Source: Kitagawia praeruptora
Lineage: Eukaryota > Streptophyta > Magnoliopsida > Apiales > Apiaceae
Length of the DNA: 64,000 nucleotides
Direction of reading: 5' to 3'
NCBI GenBank assembly: GCA_037693485.1
Contig: CM075344.1
Span: forward strand, 21,536,501-21,600,500
The notes beneath the pieces were generated by a model. That model saw only the letters and a list, made by a program, of their open reading frames with translations. It ran no database searches and was not told the DNA's origin. The stretch's first letter is position 1. Every line of letters starts with the position of its first letter. Both the position numbers and the translations under genes were made by a program. Of this stretch, positions 56,797-64,000 are shown piece by piece.

Positions 56797-59700
56797 ATGG
56801 TTAACGAGAGTGAGATTCCTGCTAGTGGTAGTTCGGTTGCATCTGCTGGGGTCATTGATTGGACCACTTACAGTTTTCCACAACCTGTTGAATTAACTGG
56901 CTTGCCAGAGAAATTCAATGGGGGCGTTGGCTTTTCTCGTTGGCAGAAAAGGATGAAGTTGTGGTTGACTGTAAAGGGTCTATGGCCTGTTGTGGAATAT
57001 GAGAAGCCGGTTGTGGATCAAGAGAAGGCTGAATCAGTTAAGAGTTATGCGAAGTGGGCTGAGAAGGATGGGGTTGCTAGGGCAGCAATTCTGGCTGCTC
57101 TAACCAACACATTGTTTGATGTGTACTCCTCTGATGCCTACACCGCAAAACTCTTATGGGAGAAGCTGGACCAGACACATAATACTGACTCACAAGGTCT
57201 GGAAAAGTATTCTGTGGCTAGGTTCCTTGATTTCAAGCTGGTGGACAATAAGTCCATGACTGAGCAAGTGCATGAGTTCGAGATGATAGTGCATGCTTTG
57301 AAGGAGTCTGGAATGGACCTCCCCGAAAAGTTTAAGGTGATGAGTGTGATTGAAAAGCTCCCAAAGTCTTGGGAAGAGTTCTCTCTCTCCCTGAAAAGAC
57401 AGAAAGGAGAGATCACATGGACCAACCTTATGCTGGACATCTCGGTGCAAGAACAACACAAGTCCAAACAGGGACATGTGATGCCAACTGAGCATGGAAG
57501 CTCGAAGGTAAACGTAGCTACTGTAGGACAGAAAAGGAAGGCTGTCTCTAAGAAGGGTAATAGTAATAAACCTAAGAGTGACAAGGATAAGGCCAAGAAA
57601 CCAAAGGCAAACAAACCATGTTGGTCTTGTGGGCAGGTTGGGCACTGGAGTAAGGACTGCCCTACAAAGAAAGCGAAGAAAGCCGAGGTTGTAGCTCAAG
57701 CGAATGCTGTGCTTGGAACCTCAAGTGGGCCTGTAGCGAACATGGTTGTTGGTGAAGCTTTGGCTTCTGAAACCAACAAAGACCGGTATGTTACCTACAA
57801 CCCTGTACTATTTTCCACTTATCTGTCAAATGAATGGTTGATTGATATTGGAGCTAATGTGCATATTTGTGCTGACATTAGTTTATTTGTATCTTATCAA
57901 CAGAGTCATAGCTTGACAGTGACGATGGGGAATGCAAGTGCTGCTCAAGTACATGGAGTAGGAAACGTGGACCTGAAGTTTCCTTTGGGACGTATTCTAT
58001 CCCTGACGAGAGTGCATCATGTTCCCGACATGCGTAGAAATATAATAAGTGGTAGTTGTTTAGTAGCTAATGGCTTTGAAGTCTCTCTCAAATGTAATAA
58101 AGTAGTTCTTATTCATACTGGTACTTTCTTTGGCAAGGGTTACTTGTCAAATGGTTTATTTGTGATAAATGCTGAGCCCGTTTTGGGTGCTTTTAATAAG
58201 ATTACTCCTTCTGTTAATTATGTTGAATCTTCTGATTTATGGCATGCTAGACTTGGTCACTTAAATTTTGGTGCTCTTAAAAATATGATGAACTTAGAGT
58301 TGATTCCAAAACACACTATAGAAAAGAATTCTAAATGTCAAGTATGTGTGTCTGCTAAACAAATAAGGAAACCTTTTCATAATATTGTTAGGGATTCAGA
58401 CTTGTTAGATTTAGTACACACTGATATTTGTGAATTTGGTGGTGTGTTGACTAAGGACCAGTTTAGATACTTCATTACCTTTATAGATGATAGTAGTACA
58501 TACTGTTATGTTTATTTACTTAGACATAAGGATGAAGCACTTAGTAAATTCATTATTTATAAAACTGAAGTAGAAAAACAAACTAGTAAGGTACTTAAAC
58601 GGTTGAGATCTGATAGAGGTGGTGAGTATACGAGTAACGCTTTTAATGAATATTGTGCAAACAATGGAATAGTTCATGAAGTTACCCCACCATACACACC
58701 TGAGTCTAATGGGGTTGCTGAGCGAAAGAACAGAACATTTAAAGATATGATTAATAGTATGCTTATTAACTCTGGGCTGTCTAAATACATGTGGGGAGAA
58801 GCTCTGAATACGGCTTGCCATATTCTGAATAGAGTCCCTCTGAAACACATGGATAAGACACCCTATGAGTTATGGAAGAGCAAGAAGACTAGTCTTAAGT
58901 ATCTTCGTGTGTGGGGGTGCCTTGCTAAGGTACTTGTCCCTGAACACAAGAGAAAGAAACTAGGTCCGAAGACTGTTGATTGTATCTTTCTAGGCTATCT
59001 TGAGACCACTACAGCTATGAGATTTTTAGTATTAAAATCTGACATAGATGGTATAGTGGTAAACACGATAGTCGAGTTTCGTGATGCTACATTCTTTGAG
59101 GATGTTTACCCTATGAAGACTGGTATGCCTCAAGATACTTCTAATGAAGATCCTACTCACACATCAAGTTCTATTCCTGATCATGTGGAAAAGATGACAA
59201 ATGTGGGGGCGGAACCTAGTAGTAGCTCTACTCCTAAGGAGGTAGAGGAACCACGAAGGAGTAAGCGTGCAAAGGTAGTCAAGGATTTTGGAAGTGATTT
59301 TATCACTTACAATGTCGAGGATGAACCTTTAACTTTCCGACAAGCTATGGATTCTTCAGAGTCTAGGCACTGGAAGGGCGCAGTAAAGAGTGAAATTGAC
59401 TCTATTGTTTCTAACGGAACATGGGAGTTAGTTGATCTCCCTCCTGGGTGTTCTACTATCGGGTGCAGATGGATTTTTAAAAGGAAGTTGAACCCTGACG
59501 GATCAATAGATAAGTACAAAGCTAGACTGGTAGCTAAGGGTTTTAAGCAAAAGGAGGGCATTGATTACTTTGACACATACTCTCCAATAGCTAGAATGAC
59601 AACAATTCGAATGCTAGTAGCATTGGCTTCCGTACATGGTCTTATCATCCATCAAATGGATGTAAAGACAGCTTTTCTTCATGGTGAACTTAAAGAAGAG

Positions 59701-60903
59701 ATTTATATGGATCAGCCTGAGGGATTTGTTGCATCTGGTAACGAAAGGAAAGTATGTAAGTTGATCAAATCCATCTATGGCTTGAAACAAGCTCCTAGGG
59801 ATTGGCATAAAAAGTTTGATGAAACTATAGTGCCGTTCAGTTATGATATTAATGATAGTGACAAGTGTGTCTACACCAAAGTTAAAGGTAGTGAGTGTGT
59901 CATCTTGTGCCTATATGTTGATGACATATTACTGTTTGGAACCAATATTGAGATTATTAACGAGACAAAAGCTTTCTTGAAAAGGCATTTTGAAATGAAG
60001 GATGTGGGTGAGGCTAGTGTGATTCTTGGTCTCAAGCTGACTCAGTCAGCTGAGGGAACAACTTTATCGCAGTCTCATTATATAGAGAAATCTATACTTG
60101 AGAAATATGGTTATTCACAGTGTAGAATCGCTAGTACACCCTATGATCCTAAAGTTGCCCTTGTTAAGAATACTTCAGGAATACCTGTGTCTCAGTTAAG
60201 GTATTCTCAGATTATAGGGAGTTTGCAATATCTTGCTAACTGTACTAGACCAGATATTTCATACTTTGTGTCTAAGTTGGCTAGATATACAAGCTGTCCA
60301 AACAGAACTCATTGGGATGCTCTTGATAGAGTACTTAGATATCTGAAAGGCACAATGTACCTTAGTTTACACTATAGGAGATTTCCTGGTGTACTTGAAG
60401 GTTACAGTGATGCAAGTTGGATAGCTAAGAAGTCTGGTTCCAATGGAGTAACTGGATACGTGTTCACTTTAGCGGGTGGAGCAATATCCTGGAAATCGAC
60501 CAAACAGACTATAGTAACTCGGTCTACTTTTGAGGCTGAGTTGTGTGCGCTAGATGCCACGGGAACGGAGGCTGAATGGTTACATGGACTTATGTACGCA
60601 ATACCTGTAGTAAGCAGACCGCTTCCTGCGTTTGCTATTCATTGTGATAGTAAAACAACTATCGACAAGATTAGCAGTAAAAAGTATAATGCTAAAACAA
60701 AGAGACACATCCAAGTTAGACTAAAGTTTATAAGGGGTTTAGTGTCTGATAGGATTATAGCTGTAGAGTTCATAGGAACTCAGAACAATATAGCTGATCC
60801 TTTAACTAAAGGACTGGAACCTGCAGTGGTCCTTAAGTCGAGGTTGGGGATGGGGCTGTCAACCCATCATAGTTCATCATCAGTGGGAACCCAATACACA
60901 TGA
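56797..60903 (+). CDS. Copia gag-pol polyprotein, full length
   Basis: 1368 residues from the first ATG after the LTR (MVNESEIPASG). The frame is also open upstream to 56596 inside the LTR, but starting there would need translation of LTR sequence. Order: gag with LPEKFNGGVGFSRWQKRM, zinc knuckle CWSCGQVGHWSKDC (about 275-288), protease site LIDIGANVH (about 347-355), GAG-pre-integrase LWHARLGHL (about 482), integrase core with HTDICEF, RSDRGGEYTS and NGVAERKNRT (about 541-645), RT with CLYVDDILLFG (about 1038-1048) and RNase H (YSDASW, about 1203; TRSTFEAELCAL). No stop or frameshift. The protease triad reads D-I-G where D-T/S-G is normal (D350, I351, G352), so protease activity is doubtful. 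Confidence 0.93.
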   Translation: MVNESEIPASGSSVASAGVIDWTTYSFPQPVELTGLPEKFNGGVGFSRWQKRMKLWLTVKGLWPVVEYEKPVVDQEKAESVKSYAKWAEKDGVARAAILAALTNTLFDVYSSDAYTAKLLWEKLDQTHNTDSQGLEKYSVARFLDFKLVDNKSMTEQVHEFEMIVHALKESGMDLPEKFKVMSVIEKLPKSWEEFSLSLKRQKGEITWTNLMLDISVQEQHKSKQGHVMPTEHGSSKVNVATVGQKRKAVSKKGNSNKPKSDKDKAKKPKANKPCWSCGQVGHWSKDCPTKKAKKAEVVAQANAVLGTSSGPVANMVVGEALASETNKDRYVTYNPVLFSTYLSNEWLIDIGANVHICADISLFVSYQQSHSLTVTMGNASAAQVHGVGNVDLKFPLGRILSLTRVHHVPDMRRNIISGSCLVANGFEVSLKCNKVVLIHTGTFFGKGYLSNGLFVINAEPVLGAFNKITPSVNYVESSDLWHARLGHLNFGALKNMMNLELIPKHTIEKNSKCQVCVSAKQIRKPFHNIVRDSDLLDLVHTDICEFGGVLTKDQFRYFITFIDDSSTYCYVYLLRHKDEALSKFIIYKTEVEKQTSKVLKRLRSDRGGEYTSNAFNEYCANNGIVHEVTPPYTPESNGVAERKNRTFKDMINSMLINSGLSKYMWGEALNTACHILNRVPLKHMDKTPYELWKSKKTSLKYLRVWGCLAKVLVPEHKRKKLGPKTVDCIFLGYLETTTAMRFLVLKSDIDGIVVNTIVEFRDATFFEDVYPMKTGMPQDTSNEDPTHTSSSIPDHVEKMTNVGAEPSSSSTPKEVEEPRRSKRAKVVKDFGSDFITYNVEDEPLTFRQAMDSSESRHWKGAVKSEIDSIVSNGTWELVDLPPGCSTIGCRWIFKRKLNPDGSIDKYKARLVAKGFKQKEGIDYFDTYSPIARMTTIRMLVALASVHGLIIHQMDVKTAFLHGELKEEIYMDQPEGFVASGNERKVCKLIKSIYGLKQAPRDWHKKFDETIVPFSYDINDSDKCVYTKVKGSECVILCLYVDDILLFGTNIEIINETKAFLKRHFEMKDVGEASVILGLKLTQSAEGTTLSQSHYIEKSILEKYGYSQCRIASTPYDPKVALVKNTSGIPVSQLRYSQIIGSLQYLANCTRPDISYFVSKLARYTSCPNRTHWDALDRVLRYLKGTMYLSLHYRRFPGVLEGYSDASWIAKKSGSNGVTGYVFTLAGGAISWKSTKQTIVTRSTFEAELCALDATGTEAEWLHGLMYAIPVVSRPLPAFAIHCDSKTTIDKISSKKYNAKTKRHIQVRLKFIRGLVSDRIIAVEFIGTQNNIADPLTKGLEPAVVLKSRLGMGLSTHHSSSSVGTQYT

Positions 60904-61438
60904 GAGGAGATCCCTTGAAGTGTATTCAATGTGGTAATAACAAGCTGTAAGGATGAATTGGTAGTACCTTTGCTACATAGATGATACTGTTTGTATCTGA
61001 GTCTATCCCCTGTAAACCTAGAAGGTACTGACACTGCTAGTAAGCAAGAGTTATTATAACTCTGAATGGGGTCAAGTCATTTGACGAGATGGTAGCAGTA
61101 CATCTCTGGAGATGCCCAGCTAAGCGAATGTAATTGTGTGGTCGCAATTAGAGGGAAGGGTTATTCCTTAAAACATTCGACGAACAGGATCGAGACAAGA
61201 CCATTAATGTCTCAAAGCCGTAGATTGGCACCATAGCCTTTGACTTGTCGTCGTCTATGGAACATGATTACATCAAACGGATTAAGATTCAAGGTGAAAC
61301 ATTCCATCTGAATCCGGTAGTCATCGAAGTAGGGGACTTAGGAGGGTTCAAACCCGGAAGGGTACCAACTCTGAAAAACAAGTCATGATGGAAAACCTGG
61401 AGCATTTCTGTATGGATTTGTGGGGGATTGTTAGAAAA

Positions 61439-62929
61439 TGGAGTTTTAGAGCATAAGTATTTTTATGTTCTTGATGTTAATTCCGGATTTTAACGATTGG
61501 AAATTGTTCCTTGATATGGGAACTTAAATTTTCATATATGGGTCTAAGTAATTTTCTTAGTGAAACCCATAGAGAAATGGAGTTGAAGTTAGTAGCTTGA
61601 AAGAGCTTGAAATGAGAATGTGTATTTATCCCACATTGAAATAAATAAGGGGGGTTGTTGGCTTTATATAGAATCACACACATGGGTAGTGTACAACTAC
61701 TAAGGTGTATGATGGTGCATGGTGTTACTGTGTGCTCCACGCGCACACACACACACACGTGCGCGCCGCCGCCGCCCGCCCCGCCCCGTCACGACACGCC
61801 ACGCCACGTCACGTCTCGTCTCGACTCGACTCGACTCGGGTCGGCTCGGTCGAAGGGCGATTTGGGCGAATGTCTCGGCGTCTCGCGTACGCGAGGCGAC
61901 CTGGGCGAGGAATTTTATTGCATGTATTAGTGATTTATTTTAATATTATAAACATGCTGTCAAGAGTTGGACTGTTAAGTCCTGTAAACTCTCGAGAGCA
62001 AACTTGCTGTCATGAAACAAAGTTGCTGTTAGGAAAGTAAAACTTGCTGTCAGGAACAAGGTTGCTGTCAAGGAAGTAAAACTTACTGTCGGGAACAAGG
62101 TTGCTATCAAGGAAGTAAAACTTACTGTCAGAAACAAGGTTGCTGTCAAAGAAGTAAACTTACTGTCAAGTTCAAACTGTTGACAGTTACTTTAAAGGTA
62201 CTGTCAGGACTTGTTGATAGTAACTTCTGCGTGATTTTGACAGTAGAGTCTGAGCGTTTATTCTATTAATTGGAAGTCATAATGTGGATAAATATATATA
62301 ACGTAACTGTTACGATTTATTTAATATAAAATCAGCTGTTACAGCCGTTTTGATTATATTAAATCGACCGTTTCATTCTAATTAATTGGAATGGGAGTTA
62401 CAATATTAATTGGGTGGCATCAGTTACGTTTAGCCTCTAGTATAAATAGAGACCTAAGCTACTGATTGTTATATACATAAAAACATACTGTCCACACCAT
62501 ACATTCTCTGTTCTCTCTATACACTCTGTTCTCCCTTTATATTCTGTACTCCACCAGTAGGTTTTTCTGGCGACTGAGGTGCTAGTTGAAGTTGAGTTTT
62601 CTGGTTGCTGTGACCATCTAACTCGGAGCTGTTTTATCCTGGAAGAATATTGCCAGCATCCTGACACAGTGTAAGTGGAGGCAATTATCTCTTCAAGAAC
62701 AATCAGGACTTCTTTGCAAGGCCTGGTGACTCAGCTGATTATTTCTTATTTGATACCTGCATAGCTATGGCTTCTGGTATGATTTCTTATCTTCCTTTGT
62801 TCTATCAGTTACTGATTTGCATGTGTTTTACCTTCGTGTTTTGTTTCGCTAATTGTATGCTTGGCCTGGACTTGTTAAATACGATATATAACTGCCTCTA
62901 TGTTGCTGTAGTAGTCAATATTTCCAACA
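61439..62929 (+). repeat. Right LTR of the young Copia element
   Basis: 1491 bp, nearly identical to the left LTR, including GC-rich block, GTTGCTGTCA repeats, TATA box and the internal ATG reading MASGMISYLPLFYQLL. Past its end the frame runs into host sequence and stops at 62980-62982. Confidence 0.93.
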
Positions 62930-62934
62930 GACGT

Positions 62935-64000
62935 CTCTTTAATTATAGAAAAGGCATCAGATCTTTGATAGTGAAACTATGAAATTTCAGGTTAGTGCTT
63001 TATGATGCATTGCTTTCTGCTCTCTATATACTCAGGCTTGCGATATGAATCTATATTATATCCGGTTTCTATTCAATCTGATCTATATGATTCTATACTA
63101 GCCTACAAATATTATTATTAACTGGAATGGCTGGAGCACATGAGAATGCCAGGAAGGGATTGCAGATTGTGATACTGTACTTAAACGAATAGTTGGAAGG
63201 TAAAAATTTGAATCAAAATGCTATTATATGGAAACAGTCTCATTCTGCAGATGGTCAATTCTCAGACCAAGACATCGGCAATTTTGGGCTTCATGAAAAA
63301 GGTAGTATAGAGTCCACGTCCACAAAATTTCCTACCTTACATCATGCGAAGTTTTACATTTAGTTGTATTTGCGAATTTGGGCTACGCACGAATTCAAGA
63401 TAACCAACTAGCGTGGCCACCCACCCCTTCACACAATGACACAATGTGAGATATACTTCTATGGATGTGTATCTTAATTTGCTTATAAATATGTTAAATA
63501 AACTCATCTAATTCATGATTTTGATCTTTTCAGGTATTTTGGATTTTAATAAGGGATCTTCTCTAGCTATTAAAGATATGTGTAATGTGTGCACTTGTGT
63601 TGTTTTGATAGAAATGTTAAAAGTAAACTCATGATTCATAAAATGGATTGACAGATCAAAGATGTATCACATCTTGCAAAAGCGCTATGATACATACTAG
63701 CTTATATGATGTGAAAGACTACACTCTTGTCAAGAACATTGTTTACAAAGATGTCTTCAGCAATATTCAAAGATCCAACTCTGGCACAGGCCGGTATGAC
63801 ACCAAACCCTTCTTACTTTGGTACTGCTTGCACCACCACAACAGTCCCAGGCGATCGTCCATGAGCTTGCATATTTATCACATATGTATCCTGATTGTAT
63901 ATTTAATTGGAAATCTGTTCCAATCAATGTTAAATCGTGTATTTTCAAGGATTTAAGTGAGTAATGAAATTACATTTTGTAAAAAAAAAAAGTTTGCTTA
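62935..64000 (+). other. Host sequence after the young Copia element
   Basis: This continues the sequence interrupted at 55265. Short open stretches exist (63648-63956 and others) but none has a start, splice pattern or motif that I can tie to a known family, and no TBC catalytic motif is seen. Confidence 0.3.

Larger units (their letters stand above)
55266..62929 (+). mobile_element. Young full-length Copia retrotransposon with 1.49-kb LTRs
   Basis: LTRs at 55266-56758 (1493 bp) and 61439-62929 (1491 bp) start TGTTAGAAAATGG and end ATTTCCAACA. A perfect GACGT duplication flanks them (55261-55265 and 62930-62934). A purine tract TGGGGGAT precedes the right LTR. By eye the LTRs differ at about 8-10 bases plus two short indels in CA- and CGACT-type repeats, so the insertion is very recent. 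One uninterrupted gag-pol frame lies between. I do not see the usual TGGTATCAGAGC primer site after the left LTR. Confidence 0.95.

Noticed and set aside
1..64000. tRNA, rRNA, riboswitch or bacterial operon features
   Set aside because: No tRNA cloverleaf, rRNA or bacterial signal was recognised; tRNA-like boxes belong to the SINE or PBS sites.

Overview
This is nuclear DNA of a flowering plant, most likely a eudicot. Genes have GT-AG introns, one gene encodes a plastid NADH-GOGAT with 22 exons, and the rest is AT-rich and packed with nested plant transposons. Nothing looks bacterial, organellar or viral. I cannot name the species. I can support three apparently intact host genes: two tandem GH17 beta-1,3-glucanases and one glutamate synthase. 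Everything else is transposon, gene fragment or AT-rich spacer.

Layout. 1-398: the 5' end of a minus-strand Copia-type element cut by the window edge. About 399-12570: a duplicated block holding two broken LRK10L-like receptor N-terminal fragments (about 665-1160 and 12090-12563) that flank two tandem beta-1,3-glucanase genes (4719-8338 and 9495-11133). Because the block is duplicated, each copy serves as the unfilled reference for insertions in the other: a TRIM, a SINE, a 236-bp insertion and a 2-kb foldback element in copy 1, and a Helitron in copy 2. 12650-23053: a minus-strand Copia array with three LTRs and three internal regions (truncated, internally deleted, near complete), abutting the kinase exon of another LRK10L-like gene (23054-23873, minus). 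A plus-strand kinase tail lies at 24891-25210.

26338-38678 (minus) is the complete NADH-GOGAT gene. Its exons join in frame to 2208 residues. 39680-40035 is a hairpin MITE. 40523-53161 is a Helitron composite into which a 10.9-kb Ty3/Gypsy element of Tat type (40882-51791, minus) has inserted. That element carries an 80-bp tandem repeat array and a spliced antisense ORF on the plus strand between pol and its 3' LTR. 53813-54640 is a decayed N-terminal piece of a RabGAP/TBC-like gene. 55266-62929 (plus) is a young Copia element with 1.49-kb LTRs, a 5-bp target duplication and a full-length polyprotein. The remaining 1 kb shows no recognisable gene.

Functionally the host genes are unrelated: the glucanases are secreted PR-2/GH17 defence or wall enzymes, and GOGAT assimilates ammonium in plastids. 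Coordinates, splice sites and target duplications were read by eye; family assignments rest on motif recognition without a database search.
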